A stretch of 64,000 bases of DNA from Haloarcula marismortui ATCC 43049 (GTDB taxonomy: Archaea > Halobacteriota > Halobacteria > Halobacteriales > Haloarculaceae), in the NCBI RefSeq assembly GCF_000011085.1, contig NC_006397.1, positions 62,001-126,000 of the forward strand, in the 5' to 3' direction. Below the pieces are notes generated by a model. The model ran no database searches, was not told the origin of the DNA, and saw only the letters and a list, made by a program, of their open reading frames with translations. The position numbers were made by a program, and so were the translations under genes. Positions 1 to 7,791 of this stretch are shown here, one piece after another (positions within the stretch are counted from its first letter, which is position 1; each line of letters starts with the position of its first letter).

Positions 1-249
1 ACGCTCAACGCCGCGGTGAACGTCCCCGGGCAGGCTGTCGGCGGCGCGGCAGCAGTGCCGGTCCCATACGCGGCGATTCTGACCGGCACGTTCGGGGTCC
101 TCGCTACCTTGTTCGTCGTCCGCTACGGTCCTGAAACGCTTTCACACAACGAAGCCGTCCAGCCGCGCTGGACGGGTTCCCGGTCGACTGACGGAGCCGT
201 GTCCGGTAATCCCTCCAGCGATGGACACGGAACTGAACCGTCCGACTGA
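1..249 (+). CDS. C-terminal part of an integral membrane protein (partial)
   Basis: The reading frame is open from the first base, so the gene begins outside the window. What is visible is one strongly hydrophobic stretch (AAILTGTFGVLATLFVV) followed by a polar, serine- and glycine-rich tail of about 45 residues. This resembles the last membrane helix and cytoplasmic tail of a transporter, possibly of the major facilitator type, but too little is present to name a family. A strong dyad follows the stop codon and may end transcription. Confidence 0.55.
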   Translation, partial: TLNAAVNVPGQAVGGAAAVPVPYAAILTGTFGVLATLFVVRYGPETLSHNEAVQPRWTGSRSTDGAVSGNPSSDGHGTEPSD

Positions 250-257
250 TACGGACT

Positions 258-320
258 TTTGTAACGAATTACCGGTCATCCTGACCCCGTCTCCGGCGAT
301 GACCGGCAATTGACTACAAA
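258..320. terminator. Long hairpin between two convergent genes, probable bidirectional terminator
   Basis: The arms at 267-280 and 298-311 pair at 13 of 14 positions (core CCGGTCATC / GATGACCGG). They are framed by TTTGT at 258-262 and ACAAA at 316-320. The dyad lies between the stop of the plus-strand gene at 249 and the stop of the minus-strand gene at 373, where a shared terminator would be expected. A protein-binding site is the alternative. Confidence 0.5.
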
Positions 321-372
321 AATTCGTGTGACGCCCTGACCCAATCGTCAAGTTCAATGTTCGACAGGCGGT

Positions 373-684
373 TCAGTCCCGCCGCGGGGTCCACAAGCCG
401 TAGAGAATCAGTCCCAGGCCGGCAAACTCAGGAATCTGAAGGAGGCTATTGAGTAGCGGGGTGGGGAGTTCCAGAATGTGAATAAATATCAAAGCCAGCG
501 GAGCCTGCACGAACAACACCAGTATGAATCCGATCGCTATATACAACATCGGGCGGCTCCGGTTTTGCCGGTACGCCGTGTAGGCAAGGTAACTGATTGC
601 CAGTCCGAGAATCATCGGAACTATCTCGCTGACCTGGCGGACTGTTCGTAACGTTTCGAGATTGAGTTGGAGTATGGCGAGCAT
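373..684 (-). CDS. Small membrane protein, DUF7521-like
   Basis: A 103-residue protein with three predicted membrane helices (about residues 22-40, 46-68 and 76-96). It has an RxNRSRPMLYIAIGF motif after the first helix, and the same layout and motif (RSRPILLLAIGMF) recur in the protein at 7788-8120. I assign it to the haloarchaeal DUF7521 family from memory. Its start lies 1 nt beyond the stop of the upstream winged-helix gene, so the two are probably translated from one message. The pairing of a small membrane protein with a winged-helix regulator is repeated at 7441-8395, which suggests the membrane protein transmits or senses a signal for the regulator. The function is unknown. Confidence 0.7.
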   Translation of the reverse strand: MLAILQLNLETLRTVRQVSEIVPMILGLAISYLAYTAYRQNRSRPMLYIAIGFILVLFVQAPLALIFIHILELPTPLLNSLLQIPEFAGLGLILYGLWTPRRD

Positions 685-685
685 A

Positions 686-1108
686 TCAGCTACCCTCTAC
701 GAACTGTGTGAAGCGGTCGACCATCCGGTCCCGACGCGAGACCGTGATGTCGAAGCCGTCTTCGCTGAGATCGAGTTCGATGCCATCGAGTTCTGTCCGA
801 TAGAGTTTGTAATTCTTCCCATCGGTGACTGGCTGGATATCTTCGGTGACAAGATCGTACTCTCGGAGCCGTTCGAGTCGGCGGTAGACTGTCGGCTCCG
901 AGACCCCGGCGCAGTCGCTGAGCTCTGCCGCCGAGCGAGGCTTCTTTTTCGCCTCGACGAGAATCGTGCGCGCACACTCGTCACCGAGCAGGTCTGCGAG
1001 TGCTTCAGGATCTCGCACGTCGGACACTGTAAGCGGGCCATCTCTTGGTTCGTCAATATAGGTTGTGCCGTTCTGGGCTTTCTGTCTGGCTTCAGTCAGA
1101 GAAGTCAT
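686..1108 (-). CDS. Winged-helix transcriptional regulator (ArsR-like)
   Basis: A 140-residue protein. Residues about 35-95 form a winged helix: ALADLLGDECARTILVEAKK, then the recognition helix region SEPTVYRRLERLREYDLV. The C-terminal part (YRTELDGIELDLSEDGFDITV...DRFTQF) closely matches the C-termini of the regulators at 7441 and 9132, so the three form one family. It is the first gene of a two-gene minus-strand operon with the membrane protein at 373-684. It probably binds DNA and controls its own operon. The divergent glycosyltransferase starts only 42 bp away, so the intervening DNA may hold a shared control region. Confidence 0.8.
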   Translation of the reverse strand: MTSLTEARQKAQNGTTYIDEPRDGPLTVSDVRDPEALADLLGDECARTILVEAKKKPRSAAELSDCAGVSEPTVYRRLERLREYDLVTEDIQPVTDGKNYKLYRTELDGIELDLSEDGFDITVSRRDRMVDRFTQFVEGS

Positions 1109-1150
1109 AAGAAACTACCATCCATATCCGCGCTCACGTTTCGAGTACGA

Positions 1151-2074
1151 ATGTCGAACAGACAGACACGCACGCCAACAAGTGTCCTCCTCCCAACGGT
1201 GTCTTGGACCGCCGCCTGCGACGACGTCGCCGCACAATTAGGTCCCGAAGACGAACTCCTCATCATCCACGATAGCAAGGACGACCCGGTTGTGGACCGA
1301 AAACCGCTCTCGGAGAACGTCCAGTTCATCCCTGCTGGCGACCCTGTCGGGTGTTCCGGGAAAGCAAATGCTATTGCCGCTGGGATGGAAGCCGCCAATC
1401 ACGACCGTCTTGTCTGGACCGACGATGACTTTCATCACCCCCCGGACTGGCTTGACCGCCTCCACAAGGACTACGCCGAATACGGCCCGACAACAGAGTT
1501 GCCGGCGTTCGTCGGTCAAGATCCGCTTGCAGTCCTGTTAGAGCCTGTTTATGTCCTTGGGGGCACGCTCGGGACATACATGGGTGACCACGCCTGGGGC
1601 GGGGCTGTCATATTTGACAGAAGTGCTCTTGACGAGGAAAGGTTCCTTTCGGAGCTCCGCCAGACGATCAGCGACGATGGTCTCCTCGGGGAACACATTA
1701 GTGTGACATCAGTTCAACGCGTACGCCGGGTGCCAATGGGTGGAAGTCTCCGGCAGACGCTTGAACGCCATATCCGGTTCAACCAGATTTTCTCAACGCA
1801 TGATCCAACGGTAGCGAAACTCTCATTTGGTGTGTTGGTCGCCGTTCTCATCGGTTGTGTCTTCTTCCCGCTCCTCGCGGTGGTACTAACGGTACTGACA
1901 GCCGGTGTCAGTGCTAGCTTCGGGGTTCGACGAGCCTCGCTACTGCTAACGGTACCAGCACTTGTAGCCGCTGTCCCCTTGGGGCTGTATGCTTTCGCCC
2001 GGGACACATTTGTTTGGGGAGGGCGACGGTACCGTTGGCACTCGAAGTTTGATGTTGAAGTACTGAACGAGTAG
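1151..2074 (+). CDS. Family 2/21 glycosyltransferase with C-terminal membrane helices
   Basis: The 307-residue reading begins at the ATG at 1151; the open frame extends upstream but there overlaps the regulator on the other strand. The GT-A fold signs are present: SVLLPTVSW near the N-terminus, a GKANAIAAGME segment, and the WTDDDF metal/nucleotide motif near residue 95. After the catalytic part come two hydrophobic segments (about 225-265 and 265-290) that would anchor it in the membrane. This architecture is like ceramide glucosyltransferase (GT21) and cellulose-synthase-like enzymes. It probably transfers a sugar to a lipid or polymer at the cytoplasmic face; donor and acceptor cannot be read from sequence. 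Confidence 0.8.
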   Translation: MSNRQTRTPTSVLLPTVSWTAACDDVAAQLGPEDELLIIHDSKDDPVVDRKPLSENVQFIPAGDPVGCSGKANAIAAGMEAANHDRLVWTDDDFHHPPDWLDRLHKDYAEYGPTTELPAFVGQDPLAVLLEPVYVLGGTLGTYMGDHAWGGAVIFDRSALDEERFLSELRQTISDDGLLGEHISVTSVQRVRRVPMGGSLRQTLERHIRFNQIFSTHDPTVAKLSFGVLVAVLIGCVFFPLLAVVLTVLTAGVSASFGVRRASLLLTVPALVAAVPLGLYAFARDTFVWGGRRYRWHSKFDVEVLNE

Positions 2075-2482
2075 CGTTCTTTGGGCCACGTTAATCTGCG
2101 CAGATATCCGTGCCTGCCAAATCTGCTTGACTCTCTGGCTGTTTAATCAGCCGTAGTATGCTGGCCTTAGAACATACGCCATACCCCCTCTGTATAGCAC
2201 AATGGCAACGATTTACCCTGGTTCTGTCAGGAACATCGTGGACCCGGAAGCTGTAGTCAGCAACAATCATTCACCGGTAGCCGCCAGTACAGCGACAACA
2301 AACCCGACGAGAACCGTGAGACCCATCGAAGCAAACCAGAGTTCAAGATTGATAGAAGTCGAGTGCTGCATACAGAGCCAGAGCATGTGTTTAACGTAGG
2401 GAGATGCCGATAGTAGCATTTCAGCCAATGAAACAGCGGCTAGGTCTTTTTGCGTATGATGAGCGAAACACGATACTGAGAC
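2075..2482. other. Intergenic stretch, mostly without recognisable genes
   Basis: About 400 nt between the glycosyltransferase and the zinc-ribbon gene. The only candidate is a 34-residue minus-strand peptide (entered separately). No repeat or RNA was recognised. The sequence ACGATACTGAG just before 2483 carries no obvious Shine-Dalgarno site. Confidence 0.4.
2267..2371 (-). CDS. Candidate 34-residue single-span membrane peptide
   Basis: Starting at the ATG at 2371, the frame encodes a peptide with ten polar residues, one membrane helix (about LWFASMGLTVLVGFVVAVLA) and an ATGE end. The helix is well formed and the length is typical of haloarchaeal membrane micropeptides. The same frame is open far upstream (to 2740), but that part is antisense to the zinc-ribbon gene. 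No family is recognised; this may be chance coding. Confidence 0.3.
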   Translation of the reverse strand: MQHSTSINLELWFASMGLTVLVGFVVAVLAATGE

Positions 2483-2686
2483 ATGAGCGAACGATCCTGT
2501 CCGGATTGTGATGTCCTGATGGAGCAGACAAACGTAACTGCCGAAGGCGTCGGTGACCTCTACATCGAAACTGAGAGAGACGGCGGTATCCTCGACCGCC
2601 TCGGTGTCGGGTATCAAGCCCCACTTTCTGCATACCTCTGTCCGGAGTGCGGGTTTACTCAACTCTATGCGGACCTTTCTGAGTAG
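2483..2686 (+). CDS. Small zinc-ribbon protein
   Basis: A 67-residue protein with two CxxC knuckles, CPDC near residue 6 and CPEC near residue 53, which would hold one zinc ion. Between them lies a beta-rich acidic stretch. The pattern is typical of small haloarchaeal zinc ribbons of unknown role, which may bind nucleic acid or protein. It sits 11 nt upstream of the membrane protein at 2698, probably in one operon. Confidence 0.75.
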   Translation: MSERSCPDCDVLMEQTNVTAEGVGDLYIETERDGGILDRLGVGYQAPLSAYLCPECGFTQLYADLSE

Positions 2687-2697
2687 TCGGGTGAAGC

Positions 2698-3192
2698 GTG
2701 TGCTCCATAGAGTCGTTCCCGACGAAACGCGGCACAGCACGGTTCACCGAGGATTACGTGTACTTCGAGGAGTCGTTTTGGGGGTACATTAAGTCACTCT
2801 ACCGAGACTACTGGCAGCGCGGAACGTGGTGGTCCAGCAGTGCCCTTGTCGGCTATTTGTTTGCGTTTCCAATCGGCATCTGGTGGGTAGTCAGCGCGGT
2901 CCGCGGTGGCAGCTTCCTCCACATCGCCGTCGTTGGCGGGTTGATCCTCGTACTCTGGGCGGTGAATTACGCATGTGGGTTCCGATCACCAGACCGAATT
3001 CGACTTGCTACTATTGAGCAGGTCTCTGCAACAGATGGCATGATGGGACTGACACGTTCTCGACTCGTCATTAGGTACACTGACGGGGGAACAACCTGTA
3101 AACGCCGCGTGAACCTCCCGTCACTTTACACGAGCGGTGGAGAGACAGTATACGAACGGGCACAGGAAGCGTTTGCCGAGCGCGGATTCTGA
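2698..3192 (+). CDS. Two-helix membrane protein with a cytoplasmic domain
   Basis: A 164-residue protein with a GTG start. Two membrane helices lie near residues 48-67 and 75-93. They are followed by a soluble region that starts FRSPDRIRLATIEQVSATDG and ends in ERAQEAFAERGF, which resembles the beta-rich PH-like domains found after two-helix hairpins in archaeal membrane proteins. It directly follows the zinc-ribbon gene. The function is unknown. Confidence 0.65.
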   Translation: MCSIESFPTKRGTARFTEDYVYFEESFWGYIKSLYRDYWQRGTWWSSSALVGYLFAFPIGIWWVVSAVRGGSFLHIAVVGGLILVLWAVNYACGFRSPDRIRLATIEQVSATDGMMGLTRSRLVIRYTDGGTTCKRRVNLPSLYTSGGETVYERAQEAFAERGF

Positions 3193-3400
3193 AAGGCGCC
3201 TTTTATTTCGAGAGGACATCCCTTGAGCGAAGGGCGGTAATGCTGAATATGCGCGTCGTATCTTGCACGGCTATCAGAACATCTCTCTGAGTTGGTAGAA
3301 CTCTCGGCGGTCAATTCGCAGGTCTACCTTGCGGCTGTTTCACTCGTCTCCACAGGTGAAGAAACTATATTCAGTGGCTGATATTATAGACCAAGACCCA

Positions 3401-3458
3401 TTTTTTGATCCCCCGGTCGGGTGCGGGGCGGTCCAGTGAGGGCGTCCCGACAGTACCC
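3401..3458 (+). promoter_or_regulatory. Shared leader element, copy 1 (long form)
   Basis: TTTTTTGAT is followed by a GC dyad, CCCC at 3411-3414 and GGGG at 3425-3428, with the loop core GGTCGGGTGC. Then comes GCGGTCCAGTGAGGGCGTCCC, and the ATG at 3459. It is almost base-for-base the same as copy 11 at 60211-60267, which precedes an unrelated gene. See the finding on the leader family. Confidence 0.7.
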
Positions 3459-4040
3459 ATGGCATCGAAGACCACAAACGGCGAGCAGACCGGAGAACAG
3501 CACCCAGCATCTAGCGAAGCGCAGTTCCCAGGCCTCACACTCCACGCCGAGGGGACCGCAGATCGACTTCGGCGAGTCAATGAACCCGGGAAGGCCGATT
3601 GTCTCGAAACAGTCGAGGTTGAGCTAGCTGTCGAGTACGATATCGCCTCCTACGACGAGTGGCGCAATCTCGTCGACCCAGACTACGCCATACACGGACG
3701 GACCGTTGAGAAGGGCACGATCATCGACGACTTGCTCGACAGACTTGAAGACCACTACCGCCGGCAATCGTCCTCTAGGTATGAAGCCCCGGACTGGAAT
3801 CTCACGGTGACCGGCTCGGCGACTGCGTGGCGACGACTCTTGATGGAATTTTCCCAGATGCGCGGTTCAGATTCCGACCGTGCCGACAAAGGCACTCTTC
3901 GTCTCAAACGGTTGCTCGCCGCAGACCTCGTAGACACAGGCGCAGCGCTGGCTGCCCTCGAACTCATCAATCAGTACGATCTGGACAGATCAACGGACAC
4001 GTTCATCGCAGAAGTGACAGACAGCACGGACGGCGAGTAG
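3459..4040 (+). CDS. Haloarchaeal accessory protein of unknown function
   Basis: A 193-residue acidic protein; the ATG at 3459 is preferred because it directly follows the shared leader. No transmembrane segment or signal is seen. A helical middle part (DDLLDRLEDHYRRQ) leads to a predicted alpha-helical C-terminus (RLLAADLVDTGAALAALELINQYDLD). It belongs to the set of genes carrying the TTTTGTG leader and sits just before the zinc-finger gene at 4104. Both are typical of haloarchaeal plasmid or integrated-element cargo. No catalytic motif was recognised. Confidence 0.65.
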   Translation: MASKTTNGEQTGEQHPASSEAQFPGLTLHAEGTADRLRRVNEPGKADCLETVEVELAVEYDIASYDEWRNLVDPDYAIHGRTVEKGTIIDDLLDRLEDHYRRQSSSRYEAPDWNLTVTGSATAWRRLLMEFSQMRGSDSDRADKGTLRLKRLLAADLVDTGAALAALELINQYDLDRSTDTFIAEVTDSTDGE

Positions 4041-4103
4041 TCAACCCGTCCTGTCTTGGTCTCTGTCGGTTTGTACTTCCCTCGGGGCTGGAGTTTAAAT
4101 ACG

Positions 4104-5123
4104 ATGACGAACGCAACCAAGCGTGTGACTGACCGGAATCCTGAGTACGATCCCGCTGATATCCTCGGCGCAGCGAGTTCCGACCCTGAAACGAGGGGGA
4201 ACGGACGGGAACGAGTCCTCGAATCCACCGGCTATCCCGACCGTACAGAGGATGAGACTCGTACCTGCAGAACCTGCGGACAGGATATCCCACGGGATGA
4301 ACGCCAGTGTCCGTTCTGCGCTCAAACCGGCGTCTCAGAGATACCTTCCGACGATCAAGGTAGTAGTCCACTTGGGGAGTGGACGTTCGGTCGAGTAGTA
4401 CTCGCGCTCGTCGAAGCGAACACTGACTTCCATGCACGAGCCCTCGGCGCTGCGGCCTTCTCCGTTTCCGACAGCATCGCGACCGGCGAGGATGTCTCCC
4501 ATGGAACGGTGAAGTGTCGAGCAGCCTTCGGGACCGGGCCAGCCGCCACTCTCACCAAGGGCTGGCCCGACCTGCCGACCGAAGCCACGATCGACGAGGA
4601 ATCCGGACAGGCGCTTCTAGAGACAGCCGACGAGCAGACCAACTGGGGCGGGAATGGGGACGACGTCAAGCCACGGATCTACCTCAAGGACGGGTCGCCA
4701 GTCACCGACCGCTCGGAGTTCCAGCAGCTCACGGATGAGTTCCGACAGGACGATGGGACGTACTGGCTTGTTCCCGGCGTTGTGAAGCGCCATCAGGCAA
4801 GAGCCGAACCGGAGATAATCGGCATCGGATTCTACTGTCGGCAGTGTGGCGCCGTGACGGGACACGAATCACACGGGCTGGACGGTTTCGAGTGTCACTC
4901 ACACCTTGACCGGCTGATCTGGACCTGCAGGGAGTGTGGGCAGCACCGACACGAACCCGACCAAGAGGATGACACGGGGGACGTCACGGACTACGAGCAT
5001 CTTCCCGACGGCGTCTCTCCCGAAGACATCCACGGCGACGAGCCAGACTTCCAGGAGCAGGAATTTCAGGACCAGATTAGTGCCTATCGCAAGCGGATTG
5101 GCTCCTTTCCGTGGGAGCGGTAG
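4104..5123 (+). CDS. Multi-zinc-finger accessory protein (often annotated biosurfactant protein 1 in haloarchaea)
   Basis: A 339-residue protein. It has an N-terminal zinc ribbon (CRTCGQ...CPFCAQ, about residues 54-74), a central acidic region with YLKDGSPVTDRSEFQQL, and two C-terminal knuckles (CRQCG near 244 and CRECG near 274) with interspersed His. I recognise the overall type from haloarchaeal plasmids, where the biosurfactant label is common but not biochemically supported as far as I know. A TTTAAATA box ends 3 nt before the ATG at 4104. That is too close for a promoter of that start, but it is 31 nt before an in-frame GTG at 4125, so the real start may be 4125. Confidence 0.65.
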   Translation: MTNATKRVTDRNPEYDPADILGAASSDPETRGNGRERVLESTGYPDRTEDETRTCRTCGQDIPRDERQCPFCAQTGVSEIPSDDQGSSPLGEWTFGRVVLALVEANTDFHARALGAAAFSVSDSIATGEDVSHGTVKCRAAFGTGPAATLTKGWPDLPTEATIDEESGQALLETADEQTNWGGNGDDVKPRIYLKDGSPVTDRSEFQQLTDEFRQDDGTYWLVPGVVKRHQARAEPEIIGIGFYCRQCGAVTGHESHGLDGFECHSHLDRLIWTCRECGQHRHEPDQEDDTGDVTDYEHLPDGVSPEDIHGDEPDFQEQEFQDQISAYRKRIGSFPWER

Positions 5124-5615
5124 CTATTCTGTGGCTTCAGAGAGGACTTTTGAGTAAAGCTCATCAGAGATCCAGAAGCCAGCGTCACGAAGGGCGTCAA
5201 GTTCGTGTTTTAATTCAATGTCTCCAGCATTGGCTCCGCGGAGTAGTATTCCGATGACTCCCGTTACGGTCAGGCTGTGTCTCCGAGCGACCTGTCGACC
5301 GTCTTTTTCATCCAAAAGGATGAGGTCAGGATCGTGCTCGATGGCATGACAAATAGCAGCTGTTTCCCCGAGATCCAGCTCGTGGAAGATTTCAGTGAAG
5401 AGGTGCGACTGTTCGACCTCGGTAATCGTCAGGAACTCATCGTCATGCAACGAGCGAAGCGTGTCTACACCTGCCTCTCCATCAGTGAGTTCGTCCCACA
5501 CCTGACGCGGAATGGTGATGCTCGAAAACTGCGATTTGAGAAGGGTGAGTTGATCGATAAGTGCAAGATTCAGCAGCGGTGACGTGTCCGAGACTACAAG
5601 CTCGTTATTCGGCAT
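5124..5615 (-). CDS. PIN-domain toxin, DUF3368 family
   Basis: A 163-residue PIN-fold nuclease. Acidic active-site candidates are Asp in VVSDTSP (residue 9), Glu in LDLGETAAI and Asp/Glu in ILLDEKDGR, in the usual order. The DUF3368 hallmark LTVTGVIGILLRG is present. PIN toxins cut RNA. The start at 5615 lies inside the end of the upstream antitoxin gene (11-nt overlap), as expected of a co-translated pair. Confidence 0.88.
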   Translation of the reverse strand: MPNNELVVSDTSPLLNLALIDQLTLLKSQFSSITIPRQVWDELTDGEAGVDTLRSLHDDEFLTITEVEQSHLFTEIFHELDLGETAAICHAIEHDPDLILLDEKDGRQVARRHSLTVTGVIGILLRGANAGDIELKHELDALRDAGFWISDELYSKVLSEATE

Positions 5616-5850
5616 AGTCGAGGTCTTCAGCAAGTTCAGTGTCGGTGTAATGGCGTTGGATTTCGCGGTCTCCGAGTAATGTCTGGAATTCTCGGTGGGA
5701 CAGTTCTGCCAATGCACGCGCTTTCCCGAACGAAAGGACATCACGTGCGTAAAGCGAGACAGCCAACTCTTGTTTCATTGCCTGCGGCCGCTCTCCCTCA
5801 GGAATTTGGAGCGCCTCATACACCTCCTCGTCAATTTCGATAGTAGCCAT
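5605..5850 (-). CDS. UPF0175-family antitoxin
   Basis: An 81-residue protein that reads through the typical UPF0175 pattern: ALQIPEGERPQAMKQELAVSLYARDVLSFGKARALAELSHREF. This family has a helix-turn-helix-like fold and is the usual partner of DUF3368 PIN toxins. Its last 11 nt overlap the toxin start, so the two genes are co-translated. It should bind both its own promoter and the toxin. Confidence 0.88.
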   Translation of the reverse strand: MATIEIDEEVYEALQIPEGERPQAMKQELAVSLYARDVLSFGKARALAELSHREFQTLLGDREIQRHYTDTELAEDLDYAE

Positions 5851-6021
5851 ACTCGTCTGTTGGATAACCCGATTATTGAGTGTTTGGCTGCGCTATTCGC
5901 ATATGGCGTCGTGTAGTCTCACCTGTGCGGTCGAAAACGTCTGTTCTCGTAGATGGGAGTGCAATTTGGCTACGATACGATTCGTGTTCGACGTCCATGA
6001 CCGACCGGTGAACAGCTGAGG

Positions 6022-6052
6022 TTTTGTGTCTCCCTCGGAGCCAGAGGAGATC
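6022..6052 (+). promoter_or_regulatory. Shared leader element, copy 2 (short form)
   Basis: TTTTGTG at 6022-6028 is followed by TCTCC at 6029-6033 and GGAGA at 6046-6050, which can pair; the ATG follows at 6053. The right arm doubles as a Shine-Dalgarno-like GGAG, so a folded leader would hide it. Confidence 0.65.
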
Positions 6053-6286
6053 ATGAGTACGACAGCGCCTGCCTTCGAGCGGAGTCCAGACTGTATGGCA
6101 AATGATACTGTAACCCGCCGTTCTGTGTCTCCGGCATTGTTGAAGAGTTGGCTGGCTTCGCACTCGGACAGCTATACTTTTGTTACGACCGAGGATGTCA
6201 TAGAACGATACGAATCGTATTCCTTTCGCTGCAATCGAGATGAACTATCCGTTCACTACACCTGCGTGTTAAGTATGCGCAACTAG
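6053..6286 (+). CDS. Probable chimeric or broken accessory gene
   Basis: The first eight residues (MSTTAPAF) are nearly those of the gene at 20068 (MSTTAPSF), and both carry the same leader. After that the two proteins diverge completely. The rest (77 residues in total) has unhaloarchaeal composition, with little acidic bias and several Cys, and ends in VLSMRN. This looks like an intact leader and start fused to unrelated DNA by a deletion, and probably not a working protein. Confidence 0.35.
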   Translation: MSTTAPAFERSPDCMANDTVTRRSVSPALLKSWLASHSDSYTFVTTEDVIERYESYSFRCNRDELSVHYTCVLSMRN

Positions 6287-6602
6287 GGGCTCAGCGCCGT
6301 GCGGAGGTGGGGTGACAATGAAGAAGACAGGTGAGTGCTGATGCCCGGCAAAGTGAAAGAGTACGTGAAGATACCAACCTATCATACAAAACCAGCACAG
6401 TTTCACCAGTAGTCAATATAGAATGCCCACTGATCAGGAAGCATTCTGTCGGCTGTGTTAAATAGTGCCCTCTGAGCGACGCTGAAGTGACACCGATCTT
6501 TAGACCACCGGCACAACCCCTGAGGGCCCAACTCAAATCTGACTACTTTGACTAACGCCGCTACGCAACAGAGCAGTCAACTGAGCTAGAGCCAAGTGCC
6601 GT
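6287..6602. other. Intergenic stretch with no recognised gene
   Basis: About 315 nt between the broken gene at 6053 and the end of the sensor-domain gene. Base composition is more AT-rich than the flanks. I see no open frame with haloarchaeal character, no RNA and no repeat. Confidence 0.4.
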
Positions 6603-7346
6603 CTAGAGGCTCGAGAGCCAATCCAACACCGCGGCTGGATCTCCCAAAAGGGCGCGTGTATACCGACGAGATAGCCACGCCACGAGGTTGACGATATTCA
6701 GCGTTAGCAGAAACAGGACGGCGCCGATGGCCGAGAACAAGAGCGCGTCAGCCAACGAGTCGACAGCCCACTCACTGACTGTGACTACGAACTCCGCACC
6801 AACTAGCACGTTGTCCCACGGAATTGACAGTGACGGCACAAGCGTGACCGGGTCAGCGGGAAAGATACCGACACGCAAGCCGGGTTCGTCGTAGAACACC
6901 GGTGTGGCAAGAAATGTAATCGACATTGTCAGTCCGGTCACGAGGAACACGAAAGCACCGATACCGACAGGAAATTTCAATAGGAGATAGCCACACTCGG
7001 CCCACGTTCGACGGTTCACTATGAGCGCTCGCAGGCGACCTAGGACGCTGCCGTCCCGGAACGGATACGTTGGCGCGGCGATGTCAGTACCGAGTAAGAG
7101 ATTGGCGAGCAAACGCTCAACGGCACCCAGTCCTCGAACAATAAGTAATGTCATGATGAACAACGGTATGCCAATAATAAGGACAGTCAGCGGCACTGCA
7201 ATCGAAAACCCCGTAACGAGGATGACAAAGTACGCTATCCCGAAGGGAAAAGCCAACCCGAGATAGAGGAGATGGAGGTAGGTCCGAGGTTGCAACGGCG
7301 TGACAACGATAGATCGGAGGGAGGGCAACGATGCTGGCACAAGCAT
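6603..7346 (-). CDS. Sensor-domain membrane protein (PF13796-like)
   Basis: A 247-residue protein with about six hydrophobic segments in two repeats. Each repeat has a phenylalanine/proline-glycine motif: LGLAFPFGIAYFVILVTG near residue 30 and LLKFPVGIGAFVFLVTG near 123. These match LLAFPLGVAYFVAFTTG and LLKFVYGIVAFVVTITG in the protein at 8470. This is the pattern of the putative sensor domain found in some bacterial and archaeal histidine kinases, here without a kinase. It is divergent from the regulator at 7441 across a 94-bp gap with a perfect dyad. Confidence 0.7.
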   Translation of the reverse strand: MLVPASLPSLRSIVVTPLQPRTYLHLLYLGLAFPFGIAYFVILVTGFSIAVPLTVLIIGIPLFIMTLLIVRGLGAVERLLANLLLGTDIAAPTYPFRDGSVLGRLRALIVNRRTWAECGYLLLKFPVGIGAFVFLVTGLTMSITFLATPVFYDEPGLRVGIFPADPVTLVPSLSIPWDNVLVGAEFVVTVSEWAVDSLADALLFSAIGAVLFLLTLNIVNLVAWLSRRYTRALLGDPAAVLDWLSSL

Positions 7347-7368
7347 ATTTTGGAAAGCCGCCGTCTAA

Positions 7369-7392
7369 AGATATTGGAGGACTGCAATATCT
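7369..7392. promoter_or_regulatory. 8-8-8 inverted repeat, candidate operator
   Basis: AGATATTG at 7369-7376 and CAATATCT at 7385-7392 are perfect inverted repeats separated by 8 nt. They lie in the divergent space between the sensor-domain gene (start 7346) and the winged-helix gene (start 7441). A TATA-like TAATTAATA lies at about 7406-7415, close to 30 nt before the ATG at 7441. A winged-helix dimer binding here could control both directions. Confidence 0.5.
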
Positions 7393-7440
7393 GAGACGTG
7401 GGACCGTAATTAATACCTCAAGCGGTACAACCACATTTTG

Positions 7441-7791
7441 ATGGAGCCGGCCGCCGAGCCGGATGAGGAGCTCCTCACGCTCCTTGACGATGAGAACGTC
7501 CGGACGATCTTGGTCGAGACAAGAGAGGAGTCTCAGTCGGTTGAGGCGCTGAGCAACTGCTGTGGGGCCGATGACTCGACAGTGTATCGCCTCGTGGACC
7601 GGCTACAAGATCGAAATCTCCTCATCGCTCATCAGGAGTTGGACCCCGATGGCCACCACTACAAGACGTATTCGGCCCGGTTGGAGCGGGTCGAAATCGA
7701 ATTTACCAACTCGGGCGTCGAGATTGATGTCGACCGCCGTGAACTGCCTTCCGACCGCTTTACGCGCCTATACGAGGAATTTACCGGATGA
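7441..7791 (+). CDS. Winged-helix transcriptional regulator (ArsR-like)
   Basis: A 116-residue protein. The DNA-binding part covers about residues 8-65 (LLTLLDDENVRTILVET..., then ADDSTVYRLVDRLQDRNLL). The C-terminus (YSARLERVEIEFTNSGVEIDV...DRFTRLYEEF) matches the regulator at 686-1108. The ATG at 7441 is chosen over an adjacent TTG. Its stop overlaps the ATG of the membrane protein at 7788 (ATGA), so the two are coupled. It is probably the local repressor acting at the dyad at 7369-7392. Confidence 0.8.
   Translation: MEPAAEPDEELLTLLDDENVRTILVETREESQSVEALSNCCGADDSTVYRLVDRLQDRNLLIAHQELDPDGHHYKTYSARLERVEIEFTNSGVEIDVDRRELPSDRFTRLYEEFTG

Noticed and set aside
2267-2740. A 157-codon minus-strand gene
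   Set aside because: Most of it is antisense to the zinc-ribbon gene; only the last 34 codons look like a membrane peptide.
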